A DNA stretch of 64,000 nt, from contig NZ_CP096563.1 of the NCBI RefSeq assembly GCF_023221595.1, positions 3,144,501-3,208,500 of the forward strand, read 5' to 3'. This DNA comes from Rhodococcus qingshengii JCM 15477. GTDB taxonomy: Bacteria > Actinomycetota > Actinomycetes > Mycobacteriales > Mycobacteriaceae. Below the pieces are notes generated by a model. The model ran no database searches and was not told where the DNA came from. It worked only from the letters and a program-made list of their open reading frames with translations. The position numbers and the translations under genes are program-made. Shown in pieces: positions 35,336-47,200 of the stretch (the first letter of the stretch is position 1; each line of letters opens with the position of its first letter).

Positions 35336-36478
35336 ATGAGCGACACACCCAAGGTCGTGCATCGCTGGCTCGCAGTGCCAGACCAGTTTGACCGATTCAC
35401 GCGATTCTTGCGCGACAACGGAATTCTGATGCCGACTCGGATAGGCATCGGCGTATTGGTTTTCCTCCTGGGTATCACGATTCTGCTGAAGCGACTGGGC
35501 ACTCATTCGGTACAGACCATCGGATTTCCGTTGGACGTCGTCGTCGCAGTGCTTGTGATGATCGGCGGAATTGCCCTGCCTGTCGTAGCGACCACCCGTG
35601 AAAGGTCGTATTTCTTCGTCGTTGCCGGGGACTTCGCCGTTGCGGTGATCGTGCTGGCTGAGGCGAATCCGGATCAGAGATTGCTCGGATGTCTCGTCTT
35701 CGGGCTCGTCGGCTCGTACATAGCCTTCTTTCACAATCTTCGAACTCAGCTGTGGCACCTGCTGTTTTCCGGGGCGGTCATCGTTGTTGCCAGCATCGGC
35801 GTGTTCACCGATGTACCTTCTGGCCTTCCAGACGTCCTGGGGCGCATTGCCTTTGCCATTCCTGTCATCACTGTCATACCGGTGGTCACGCAGATTGCTC
35901 TGGCGCTCCTGAGCAACGACGCTCAAAGCTCAGAACTCGATCCGTTGACGGACCTGCTGAATCGGCGCGGACTCGCACGGCGGACTTCCGAACTACTGCA
36001 AGCGAAATCCAGCCTCGACCAGTCCTTGCTGGTCGTGGTGATCGACATCGACAATTTCAAACACTTCAACGACACCTACGGTCACGACGTCGGCGACCGA
36101 GTCATACTGCGCACGGCCTATCGACTACACGACTGGGCCAGATCGGACGCGGCGATAGCGCGCATCGGCGGTGACGAGTTCGTCGTCGTTCAGATGATGC
36201 CGTTGCCGTACGTCGGCGATCTACTGGCCCGGATCGCGCCCATCATGAACTCCCCTACAGGCGAACCAATCTCGACGACCAGCATCGGCATAGCCATCCA
36301 CAACGGCGCCTGGCCGGACGTACACGCAGCAGAAAGTGGCGTTCACGATCTACATCGCCTCGCCGATTCGGCGATGTACGAAAGCAAGAGAATGGGTGGA
36401 AATCACGTCCACTCCATCGTTCTCACCGATCAACAGCTACAACAGCCACAACAGTCAGGCGGTCGTTCAGTCCTCTGA
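35336..36478 (+). CDS. Membrane-bound diguanylate cyclase
   Basis: 380 residues from ATG 35336. Six hydrophobic segments between about 32 and 195 form the sensor, followed by a GGDEF domain (about 210-360): DPLTDLLNRRGL, DIDNFKHFNDTYGHDVGD, and the active-site IGGDEF at about 280-285. The stretch before it (RSDAAIARI) has no RxxD inhibitory site, so product inhibition may be weak. Makes cyclic di-GMP. No EAL domain. The start is upstream-ambiguous, but the frame before 35336 looks non-coding. Overlaps the convergent DUF5709 gene by 12 bp at the 3' ends. Confidence 0.88.
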   Translation: MSDTPKVVHRWLAVPDQFDRFTRFLRDNGILMPTRIGIGVLVFLLGITILLKRLGTHSVQTIGFPLDVVVAVLVMIGGIALPVVATTRERSYFFVVAGDFAVAVIVLAEANPDQRLLGCLVFGLVGSYIAFFHNLRTQLWHLLFSGAVIVVASIGVFTDVPSGLPDVLGRIAFAIPVITVIPVVTQIALALLSNDAQSSELDPLTDLLNRRGLARRTSELLQAKSSLDQSLLVVVIDIDNFKHFNDTYGHDVGDRVILRTAYRLHDWARSDAAIARIGGDEFVVVQMMPLPYVGDLLARIAPIMNSPTGEPISTTSIGIAIHNGAWPDVHAAESGVHDLHRLADSAMYESKRMGGNHVHSIVLTDQQLQQPQQSGGRSVL

Positions 36479-36940
36479 ATCGTCGATCAGATGCATCGCG
36501 GCTTCCTCTGCCGACGCTGCGCCGCCGTCGATTCCGACGTCTCCGGCAATGAGTTCACTTTCCTCGTCCTCGTATCTGCCCTCGTCTTCGGCAACGAGAC
36601 GCCCGACCCGACGGTTACCCACTTCGTCACCGTTCGGGAATTCTTCTTCCCGTTCGAATTCGTCGGCATCGGCGGGATCCTTCAAAGGATCTCCGAGCGA
36701 CGCGTACGGATCGGGTTCTTCTTCGGCCAGGCGCTCGTCGAGGGTCTCCCCCGCTGATTCCTCGCTGCCGGTCAACCCGTGGGCATCAAGTCCCAGTGGG
36801 CGTTCCGGTGGTGAGATTCCCTCGTCGAGAATGTCGTCGACGCCTCGATCGATCAGAGTGTCTTCAGGTTGAAGCTGGTCGTCGGGATCGAGACTGTAAT
36901 CGCCATTGCCGGCCGCGCCGGTGTCATCCGTGTCGCTCAT
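36467..36940 (-). CDS. DUF5709 acidic protein
   Basis: 157 residues, extremely acidic and mostly disordered (SLDPDDQLQPEDTLIDRGVDD at the N-terminus, GISPPERPLG, DEGRYEDEESELIAGDVGIDGGAASAEEAAMHL near the end), the pattern of DUF5709 proteins found across mycolate actinomycetes. Function unknown. Lies between the diguanylate cyclase (convergent) and the lipase (same strand). Confidence 0.85.
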   Translation of the reverse strand: MSDTDDTGAAGNGDYSLDPDDQLQPEDTLIDRGVDDILDEGISPPERPLGLDAHGLTGSEESAGETLDERLAEEEPDPYASLGDPLKDPADADEFEREEEFPNGDEVGNRRVGRLVAEDEGRYEDEESELIAGDVGIDGGAASAEEAAMHLIDDSED

Positions 36941-37013
36941 ACGATCAACGATGCCACGGGCACACCGAGTTGGCCATGTGCCGCGCCTGCTCGATACGTC
37001 ACTCCGGAGACAT

Positions 37014-38228
37014 TCAGCACGAACGCGGGGCCGGCACTCCGTCGAATCGGTCCTGTAGGTACTCGAATGCGGTGGGCAGACCGAGGACCGCAGTGGTGAG
37101 GTGGTCCGGGCTGGGGAACAGTTGGGATTGAATCGTGGCTCCGGCGGCGCAGTACCGCGAAATCGTGTTGACCACCGAATCGATGGGGATCAGAACGTCG
37201 TCGGGTGTGTGCCATTCGAACACCGGGGCAGTCGGCACACCCGGATAGAGTTCGACGCTGTTGTCGTCCATCACCTTTCGCACTTCAGGGCTGGACAGCA
37301 AGGATGTCGACGTCGACACCTGAGAGGCACTGCGCCCGGCACCGACCCTGAGGATGTCGTTGGTGCACGCGTTGGTGAGTTCGGCCCGCATCGACCGTCC
37401 GAGGTCGTTGAGTTGGTTGCTCAGCGGCAGTAGGTCGGGATACTCGCGTTCGAGGCCCATTGCTGCGGCGAATGCGAGGCCGAATGCCGGGTGCGGATCC
37501 TGTCCGAGGCCGTTTGCCATCTTGGACAGATTCATCGGGACGCCGCCCTCGGCTACACCGACAAGGTTGACCTCGGGTGCGTAGCTCGGGGCCAGTGCGG
37601 CCGCCCACGCGGTGGCCATGCCGCCGCCGGAGTAGCCGGCAATACCGACAGGGCTGGCGCCACTACGCAATTCGGGGACTTTCTGAACGGCGCGGATACC
37701 GTCGAGCGTGATCTGTCCGCCCAGGCGCGCGGCGCCGTACGCACTGTTGGGTCCGAGATGGTCGGGAAGGGCAATGGTCCATCCACGTTGCAGCGCGACG
37801 TTGAGGATGGGCGCTTCACGGATGACGATGTTGGGATCCGATGCGTAAAGCGCGCGAGATGGCGCACATCCCGTACCGAGTGCATTGACGATGTGCTGAT
37901 ACGAGAGCAACGGGCCGTCTTGTGCTTGATTCGGCGGGACCAGGATCGTGCTGACCGCGGCAATAGGCTTGTTCTCTGAGTTCGTGGACCTGTAACTGAC
38001 CTGCCAGATCGCGACGCCGGGAAAGGTCATCAGGTCAGGGGCCCGGCGCACGGAGATCGGCGTGCCGGCGGTCCCCTCGGCAGCTGCTTGCGAGTAGAAC
38101 GGGTCCGGGTCCGGTGCCGGATATGCGGGATCGGCCTGTGCAGTCCCCCCGGAGAGCAGTGCGGCAGTCAGTGCAGCGGCAGTCAGCATCGATCCGGTAA
38201 ACACGCGTGTGGTTCGCAGTTTCAACAT
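37014..38228 (-). CDS. Secreted lipase (LIP family, alpha/beta hydrolase)
   Basis: 404 residues from ATG 38228, with GAGGGGAAA just upstream. Sec signal peptide about 1-33 (ATGs before it excluded) ending GGTAQA-D. Nucleophile elbow GIAGYSGGGMATAW gives Ser at about residue 190. Acid and His are expected in TPDDVLIPIDSVV and SPDHLTTAVLG. Family acts on triacylglycerols or other esters outside the cell. It follows the giant NRPS gene by 71 bp on the same strand and could be co-transcribed, though no functional link is evident. Confidence 0.9.
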   Translation of the reverse strand: MLKLRTTRVFTGSMLTAAALTAALLSGGTAQADPAYPAPDPDPFYSQAAAEGTAGTPISVRRAPDLMTFPGVAIWQVSYRSTNSENKPIAAVSTILVPPNQAQDGPLLSYQHIVNALGTGCAPSRALYASDPNIVIREAPILNVALQRGWTIALPDHLGPNSAYGAARLGGQITLDGIRAVQKVPELRSGASPVGIAGYSGGGMATAWAAALAPSYAPEVNLVGVAEGGVPMNLSKMANGLGQDPHPAFGLAFAAAMGLEREYPDLLPLSNQLNDLGRSMRAELTNACTNDILRVGAGRSASQVSTSTSLLSSPEVRKVMDDNSVELYPGVPTAPVFEWHTPDDVLIPIDSVVNTISRYCAAGATIQSQLFPSPDHLTTAVLGLPTAFEYLQDRFDGVPAPRSC

Positions 38229-38299
38229 TTTCCCCTCGTCCGGACCCACCCGGGGTCCATCACCCTGTGTGTTTCACTCATACCCATGTCGAACCTGGT

Positions 38300-41200
38300 T
38301 CAGACACCCCACTGAGCGATAACTTCTCGCAATCGTACAGCTATGGTTGCCGCCGGACCCGGTTCGATCATCTGGTTGTGTTCGCAATCGACTTCGGTGA
38401 CTCGGATGTCCCCTTCTACAAACCTTCGCCATTCGGCGACATCGTGTCCGTTCTCCGTAGATCTTCCGGCTACGAAGAACTCGATGGCTCCAACGTGGAC
38501 AGGCGGTTGGTGCCGATTCGTCAATTCGACGGAGTGGGAGTAACCGCGACTGATCCGCGCCAGATGCTCCGCTTCGATTCCGATTCCGGCACCCAGGGTC
38601 TGCTCCAGCAATTCCGCCGCTTCTGCGAAGGTCTCGACCGTCTTGGATCCCGCCGGCATCGCGAGCCCGGCCAGTAGTTCGGAGACCGAGAGTTCTGCGG
38701 GCTGATCGGAATCCGACGACGGATAGCTGTCGAGTATCGACAGAGTCACGTCACGTCCGCTCCGAGTGAGGCTGTGTGCCACGGCGTGTGCGATCACGCC
38801 GCCGAGCGACCAGCCGGCCAGATGGATCGGGCCGGTCGATGCCACGGCTGCAATGCGATTCGCGTAGTCGTCGGCGAGTTCGGTCAGCGAGTCGAAGCTG
38901 GGCCCGCCGCTCAGGGACGGTAGCTGAAGACCGTAGACGGGTTGATCCAGCTCGAGATGCTTGACGAATTCTGCGTAACCCCAGGACAATCCGATACCCG
39001 GATGGACGAAGAACAGTGGTGCACGATCGGATCCGGCGCGCAGCGTGATCATCGGGGCGAGAAGATCCGACGAATCGTCCGGCGAGTGTGCGTCCATTCC
39101 GTCGGCAGCCCGGGCGACTCCGGCAGGTGTCGGATCCAGGAAAAGCGATTGCAACGGCACTCGCATCCCGAGACGCTTCTCGAGTTCGATGGTGATGCGA
39201 GTGGCCACGATCGACGTTCCGCCCAGTTCGAAGAAGTCGTCGTCGACGCCGATGTGCTCGTGCCCGAGCACGGTCTCGAAGATGTCGACGACCGTTCGTT
39301 CGGTGTTGTTTGTCGGCGGTGCGTACGGGACCGTGCGTCGCTCGAAGCTCGGGGTCGGCAGTGCCTTGCGGTCCAGCTTGCCGACCGGTGTCACCGGAAT
39401 GCGGTCGACGACGACGATCGCGCCGGGAACCATGTGCGCGGGCAGGCGAGAAGACAGATGGCGGCGAAGCTCCCAGTCGTCGACGGTCTGTCCTTCCACG
39501 GGCTGGATGTAGGAGGCGATCATCGTCTCCCCCGACGGCGCTTCGTGCCCGAGTGTGGCGGCGAAGTAGACGGATGGGTGTGCCATCAGGACAGAGTCGA
39601 TTTCGCCGAGCTCGATGCGGAATCCGCGGACTTTGATCTGGAAGTCGCTGCGGCCCAGGTATTCGAGGGTGCTGTCGGAGCGCCAGCGCACCAGGTCGCC
39701 CGTGCGGTACATCCGCTGGCCTGGTTCGCCGAACGGATCGGCGACAAATCGGTCGGCGGTTAGGTCGGGACGATTGTGGTATCCCCGGGCGAGTCCGGGG
39801 CCGGTCACGTACAGCTCCCCGATGACTCCCACCGGCACGGGCTTGAGGTGCCCGTCGAGGACCAGTCCGGCAAAGCCGATGGCCGGTCGTCCGATGTTGA
39901 TGTCCTTGCCCGGCCGCATGGGTTCACTGACGCTGGCCTGGATGGTGGATTCGGTGGGTCCGTATCCGTTGAACATGCGACGGTCGCGGCCCCAGATGTC
40001 CACGAGTTCGGGTGGGCAGGCTTCGCCACCGACTGCGAGTACGCGGAGTTCGGGTAGCGCGGAGCTTTCGATCGAGCTGAGCGCGGTCGGAGTGATGAAC
40101 GCGTGTGAGACGTGTTCGTCGGCAAAGATTTCGGCCAACTCGGATCCGCCGAAGACCGTCGGTGGGATGACGACCAGGCACGCTCCGCTGCCGAATGCCA
40201 TCATGAGTTCGAAGACCGAGGCGTCGAAGCTCGGTGATGCCAGGTGAGAGATCCGCGAATAGGGCTGGACGTTGAATCTCTGATGTTCCTCGGCGTTGAG
40301 GTTTGACAACCCGAGGTGGGTGACGATGACGCCCTTCGGCTTCCCGGTTGAACCCGAGGTGTAGATCAGGTACGCGGGATGCCCGTGATGCAAGGGGATC
40401 GTGCGGTCGCGATCGGTGATCGCGGCTGCGCTCTGGGCGTCGATCTCGTCGACGGTCTCGGCTTCATCGAGGACCATCCACTCGACCGTGTCGGGAAGTT
40501 GACTGCGGTGAGCGTCGTCGGTGATGCCGAGTACGGCCCGCGAATCGTCGAGCATGTGGTTGATGCGATCGTCGGGATAGTTCGGGTCGACCGGCAAGAA
40601 TGCTGCACCGGTTTTCGTGACCGCCCAGATCGCGACGATCTCCGCGGTGGACCGCGGCAGACCCAGCGCCACAAAATCTTCGGGACCGACGCCGCGCCGA
40701 CACAGCGCGCGCGCCAGCTTCGTCGATTCCTCGTCGAGCTCGCGGTAGGTCATCGACCTCTCGCGACTCGAGAGGGCTGGGGCATCCGGGTTCGAGGCGA
40801 CTGCTTCGGCGAGGATCTCCGGCCACACCCGCGCTCGAGTCGCGGCGGCACCGGATGCCGGCACCAGGGCAGCTGTTTCGTCGGCGCCGAGGATGCCGAT
40901 GTCGGCGATACGTGTTGCGGGTTCGCGTCCGACAGCGTCCAGGATCAGGCGCAGTCGGTCGGCAAACCGACGAATGGTGGCGGGTTCGAAGAGATCGGTT
41001 GCGAAGTCGAAGGCTGCGGACATCCCAGCCGGGATGCCGAACTCGTCGAACTTCTCGTCGACGATCAGCTCCAGGTCCTCCTTCGCGAATTTGGTTTCCA
41101 CGGTCAGTCCGTCGATGTCGAGGCCGGGTAGGTGGAAATGTGCGGGTTCGTTGTTCTGAAGTTCGAGGGCGACCTGGAACAACGGTGAGTACGACGTGGA

Positions 41201-44200
41201 TCTGGTTGGGTTGATGACGTCGACGAGCCGTTCGAATGGCAGGTCCGAGTTCTGGAATGCGGCCAGGTCGATTTCCCGGACGTGCTCCAACAGGTCGGCA
41301 AACGTGATGTCGGGATCGACGCTGGTTCGCAGGACCAGTGTGTTGACGAACATTCCGACGAGATGGTCGAGCGCTGCCTGACCTCGGCCGGCGATCGGTG
41401 TGCCGATGGTGACTTCGTCGGCGCCCGACAACTTGGACATCAGCACTGCGAGCGCGCCGTGCAGCGCCATGAACATCGTGACACCGTTTGCCCTGGTGAG
41501 GTCCGCGAGGGCGCGGTGGGTGTTCGCGTCGATGTCGAAGGTGAATCGGTCACCGTGGAAGGTCTGTTGCACGGGTCGCGGGTGGTCGGCGGGCAGTGCG
41601 ATGACGTCGTCGAGTCCGGCGAGTTGCTCACTCCAGTAGTGCAATTGGCGACTGATGACGGATTCCGGGTCGTCTTCCGATCCGAGGACGCGATGCTGCC
41701 ACAACGTGAAGTCTGCGTACTGCACCTCGAGCGGCGCCCACGTGGGCTCGGTCCCTGCCGTACGGGCCAGGTAGGCCGTCATCACGTCGCGTGCGAGCGG
41801 CGCCATCGACGATCCGTCGGCGCAGATGTGATGGACCACGACAAACAGAATGTGAACGGGTTCAGCGGTGTCGAGTCGGAACAGTGCCACGCGCAGCGGC
41901 AGGTCCACCGACACGTCGAAGCCGGTCGTGGCGAGTCGTTGCATGCGCTCCGCGAGCTCGTCCTCCCCCAACGTCATTTCACGGACCGGCGGTACTGCCT
42001 CGTCGACGGTGAGCACTTGCTGAATCGGATCGCCGCCGACGGCGGGGAACACCGTCCGCAGTGTTTCGTGCCGCTCGACGACGTCGGCGATGGCCTGTTG
42101 CATGGCCGTGACGTCGAGGTCACCGGTAAGGCGAACAGCTAGTGGGATGTTGTACGCGGCTGAGCGTGTGTCGAATTGGTTCAGGAACCACATGCGCTTC
42201 TGCGCCAACGAGAGCGGGACGCTGCCACTGCGCTCCATGGGAGTGAGCGGCACAGCGCCGACGGCAGTGACAGCGCTGGAGAGCCGTTCGGCGAGCTGAG
42301 CCGTCGTCGGTGCCTCGAACAGCACGCGCACCCCGACGTCGATGTTCAGTGCGGAGTTGAGCCGCGAGACCACGCGAGTGGCGATCAGCGAGTTGCCGCC
42401 GAGCTCGAAGAAATTGTCGTCGACGCCGACCCGCTCGACGCCGAGTACGTCGATGAACGCATCGGCGATCCGACGTTCGAGGCTGGTGCCGGGCGCCCGG
42501 AATTCCACACCGGTTCCGGTGAACTCCGGCGTCGGCAACGCTTTTCGATCGAGCTTGCCGACCGCGGTGCGCGGTAGCTCGTCGACGATCATGATGCTGG
42601 CCGGAACCATGTGCGAGGGAACACGTCCGGCGAGGTGCGCGGTGATCTCTGCCCCGGTCAGCGTCGATCCTTCCTCGACGGTGAGGTAGGACGCGAGAAC
42701 TGTGGCGCCGGCCGGTCCGTCGACGCCGAGTGTCACGCAATTCGTGACACTCGCCATTGCGGTGATCTGGGCGTCGACCTCGCCGAGCTCGATGCGGAAT
42801 CCGCGAATCTTGACCTGGAAGTCGCTGCGCCCGACGTATTCGATGGTGTGATCGCTTCGCCAGGAGACGATGTCGCCCGTGCGGTACATCCGGTCGCCTG
42901 GCTTGCCGAAGGGGTCGGCGACAAATCGCTCGCTGGTCAGGCCGGGACGCCGGTGGTATCCGCGAGCCAGGCCGATGCCGGCGATGTACAGCTCACCGGG
43001 AGCTCCGACGGGTACGGGTTGCAGGCGCGAATCGAGGATCATCTCGTGCACGCCGCGGATCGGTCCACCGATCGTGATGGGTGCGCCCACTGTCATGGGT
43101 TCGCTGATGTCTGCCATGACGGTTGTCTCGGTCGGGCCGTAGGCGTTGACGAATTCTCGTCCGGGAGCCCAGAGGCCGACGAGATGCGGCGGTAGTGTCT
43201 CTCCCCCGACGACGACGTGCCGGAACTCGTCCAGGCCGGCCGGGTCGACGGTGGCGAGCGCTGCCGTGGTGACGAACGCGTGAGTGACGTGTTCGCGGCG
43301 GATGAGACTTGCCAGTTCGGCGCCGCCGTAGATGTCGGTCGGGACGATCACCATGGTGGCTCCGACACCGAATGCCTGCAGGTACTCGAAGACGGCTCCG
43401 TCGAAGCTGGGGGTGGCGAAGTGCAGGGTTCGAGAGTGGTGATCTGCGTGGAATCGACGCTGCTGGTCGAGTGCGAAGCTGTCGAGTCCGGTGTGGGTGA
43501 CGACAACTCCCTTGGGTCGGCCGGTGGATCCCGAGGTGTAGACCACGTAGGCGGCGTTGTCCATGACCACCGGTGCACGCCGTTCGTCCTGGGTGATCGG
43601 CAGCGTGCAACTGGTGGCGACGTCGTCGTCGAATGCCTCTTCTCCGAGCACCAACCAGGACACGATGGGTGGAAGTGTGTCGATGGCGTCGACGACGGTC
43701 AACCCGAACAACACCTCGGAGTCGCTGAGCATGTGTTCGATTCGGTCAGCCGGATAGGTGGGGTCGACGGGGACGAACGCTGCGCCGGTCTTGGCCACCG
43801 CCCACACCGCGAGTACGGATTCGACGGACCTTTCGATGCCGATGGCAACCGACGTCTCGGGCCCGGCGCCGCGGCGAATCATGGCTCTGGCCAACTGGTT
43901 CGAGCGCCGGTCCAGTTCGGCGTAGGTCATGGAACGGCTGCCGGCCGAGAGCGCGATGCGGTCGGGATAGGTGGCAGAGACGTCGGCGAGAATCTCTGGG
44001 AGCGTTCGCGCGGAGCGCCCCGGGGAGCCGAAGACCGGCGCAAGATCACGGCTCTCGAACTCCGTGAGAACCTGCAGACGGGCCAGCGGCTGATCTGGTG
44101 CCGAGGCGAGTTGCCCGAGGACGATGCCCACGCGCTCGGTGATCTTGGCGACTTCGCGGGCGGAGAAGTGCGTCGGCAAGTACTCCATCTTCAGATTCAG

Positions 44201-47200
44201 CGTGTCACTTTCGGACGCCACCACGGCAATCGGATAGTGCGCCGAGTCGCGTCCGTCGATGCCGAGAACGTGCATTCCCGCGATGTCGGTTTCGGCGGTC
44301 AGGGCTGTCTCGTCGACGGGATACGACTCGAATACCGTCAGGGTGTCGAAGGAACCGGCGGCGCCGACTGCTCCGGCGATGTCCGACAGTCCGATGTGGT
44401 GGTGGTCGAGCAGTGACGCTTGCTCGGATTGGACGCGAATGGCCATTTCGGCGAGGGTTTCTCGGGCGTCGAGGCGGACTCGGACAGGCACCGTGTTGAT
44501 GAACAGGCCGACTATCGATTCCACGCCGGGCACCTGTGGTGGGCGTCCTGAGACCGTTCCGCCGAAGACGACGTCGTCGCGTCCGAGAAGTTCGGCGAGC
44601 ACGATTCCCCATGCCACCTGTACCAGGGTCGCCATGGTCAGACCGCGGCTTCGCGCGAACGCCCGAAGAGTCTCGGCTCGTTCGGTCGGCAGCGAGTACG
44701 AGTGGATTTCACTTGCCACGGTTTCGGCGGCGGTGTCTGCCCTCGAGAGGTGGGTGGACGTGTCGACGCCCCGTAGCGCTTCTTGCCACGCCCGTAGCGA
44801 AGTCTCGGGTTCTTGCTTCGAGATCCAGGAGAGATAGTCGCGATACGACTGAACTCGGGGCAGAATCTCGGGGTCACCGTCGGTTGCGTAGAGAGTGAGC
44901 AGGTCTCGAAGCAACAGCGGGGTGGACCAGCCGTCGAGCAGGATGTGGTGGTTCGTCACGACGAGGCGTGCTGTGTCCGGTCCGATTCGCACGAGCATGA
45001 AGCGGATCAACGGGGCTGTTTCCATGTAGAAACGATGAGCGCGATCGCGTTCGAGCAGTTGACCGAACGCGACTTCACTGTCTTCGGCCCCGGACAGGTC
45101 GATCTCGGCCCAGCCGATGTCGGCACCGGAACGGATCACCTGCAGTGCCCGCCCTCCCGGTGCGGAGACAAATCCCGCGCGCAGGCTCGGATGACGATCA
45201 ACCAAGGCCTGCGCGGCGCGGCGCAGGCGCGGCGCCTCCACCCGACCCCCGAGCTCGAGGGTCAGTTGCACCATGTACGGGTCGATTTCGGTTTCGTCGA
45301 ACTGGGCGTGGAAGAGCATGCCCGACTGCAGAGGTGACAGTGACCAGATGTCGGTCAGGTCGGGGAATCTGCGCTCGAGCTGTTCGATGCTCTGTTGATC
45401 CGCGGTGACGAGATCGAGATCGGTGGGCGTGAGCTCGCGCTCGGAGTGTTCCTCCACGTATTCACTCAGTGCGCCCAGTGCTCGGGCCCAGAGCTCCGCC
45501 AGTTCGGTGACTTCGGCCTCGCTGAGAATGCCGCGGGGGAAGGACCACGTAGCGCGCAGAATCGGACCGTGTGCGGTATCGGTCGTGACGGCGTTGATGT
45601 CGAGCACCGACGCGGCGGCCAATTCGCCGCTGTGCGCTTCGTCGAGGGTCACTTCCGAGATCGGCAGCCACGGCACTTCGCCGTGCTCGGGATCCGAGCC
45701 GGCAAATCGTCCGAGGTAGTTGAACGAGATCTGCGGCGTGGGCAGCTCACGAAGTTCCTCGTTTCGATCGAGGTACTTCAGGATGCCGAACCCGATTCCG
45801 TTGTCGGGCAGGCCGAGCAGCGTTTCCTTGACGAGTTTCACGGCGGAGGCGGCGGTTGATCCCCCGGCCAGTGCATCGACGACATCGAGTCCGGTGAGAT
45901 CGATCCGGACGGGGAACAAGGTGGTGAACCAACCGACCGTGCGCGAGAGGTCGGCGCCCGGTACGGCGTTCTCCTCCCGGCCGTGCCCTTCGAGGTTGAC
46001 GAGCACGTCCCCGCTGCGCTGTCCGCGCGATCGACGCCAGGCGGTAACGGCAATCGCGAGAGCAGCGAGCAGCCCGTCGTTCACCGAGCCTCCGAAATGC
46101 TGAGGCACCGTCGAGATGACGTTCTCGGTCACGGAGGTCGGAACGTCGACGCTGACTCGGTCGACGGTGGCTCCGACATCGACGGCTGGGTCGAGCCCGC
46201 GTGCCCCGAGCAATGGCTCGTCGGTCCGCATTCTCGACCACAGGTCGATCTCGTCGCGTCGCAGCGCAGCGGTCTCGGCGAGCGCTGTCGCCCAGCGACG
46301 TATCGACGTTCCGCCCGGCGGAAGTATGGGTGTTTCTCCGTCGAACGCCGAGGCATAAGCAGTGACCAGGCCCGGGACGAGCATGCGCCAGGACACACCG
46401 TCGACCGCGAGGTGATGAAGGACCAGGAGCAACCGTCCGGCTTCGGCCCGGTTGCCGTTCGAGCTGACGGGATCCAACCAGACTGCGCTGATCATCTTCC
46501 CGTGTTCGGGATCGAGGCGGCCGGATGCGTCCTGCATCGCGGTTTCCGCAGCGGCGACGAATTCTTCGCCGCTGGTGGACACGATGGAGGTTCGGCGCAG
46601 GATGTCGGGGGCGGTGATGCTCCCTGGCTCGCGGATCTCGAGTTGGTGAGTCGCGGCGTCCAGGCGCGCCCGCAGCACGTCGTGACGATCGAGGATCGTT
46701 TGCAATGCTCGTTCCAGCGCGGGGCCGGAGACATCCGCGGGCAGTGCGATCAGCGCGCTCTGGCTGTAACTGCGGATCGTGCTCAGGTCACCGCGACTGC
46801 GTTCGACGAGCCACTCCATGATCGGCGTGAGCGGTAGCGGGCCGGCTCCCCCGCCGGGTAGCTCCGTGAGAACCGGTGCCGTTTCCGATGATTCGATGAG
46901 GAGCACTTTGGTGAGGCCGGCCACGGTCTTCGCTTCGAAGACGTCCCGCGGAGTGAAGACGAGGCCTGCGGACTTCGCCCGTGAGACGAGTTGGATCGAC
47001 ATGATCGAATCGCCGCCGAGACCGAAGAAGGAATCGTCTACTCCGATACTGCCCCGACCCAGCACCTCCGCGAAGAGGTCCGCGAGGACCGCTTCGGTAG
47101 CGGTGGCCGGCGCCCGCGTCGCCTCGGTTGTTCCCGTGACGGTGAAGTCCGGAGCCGGGAGGCTGCGTCGGTCGAGCTTTCCGTTGACCGTCAGTGGAAG

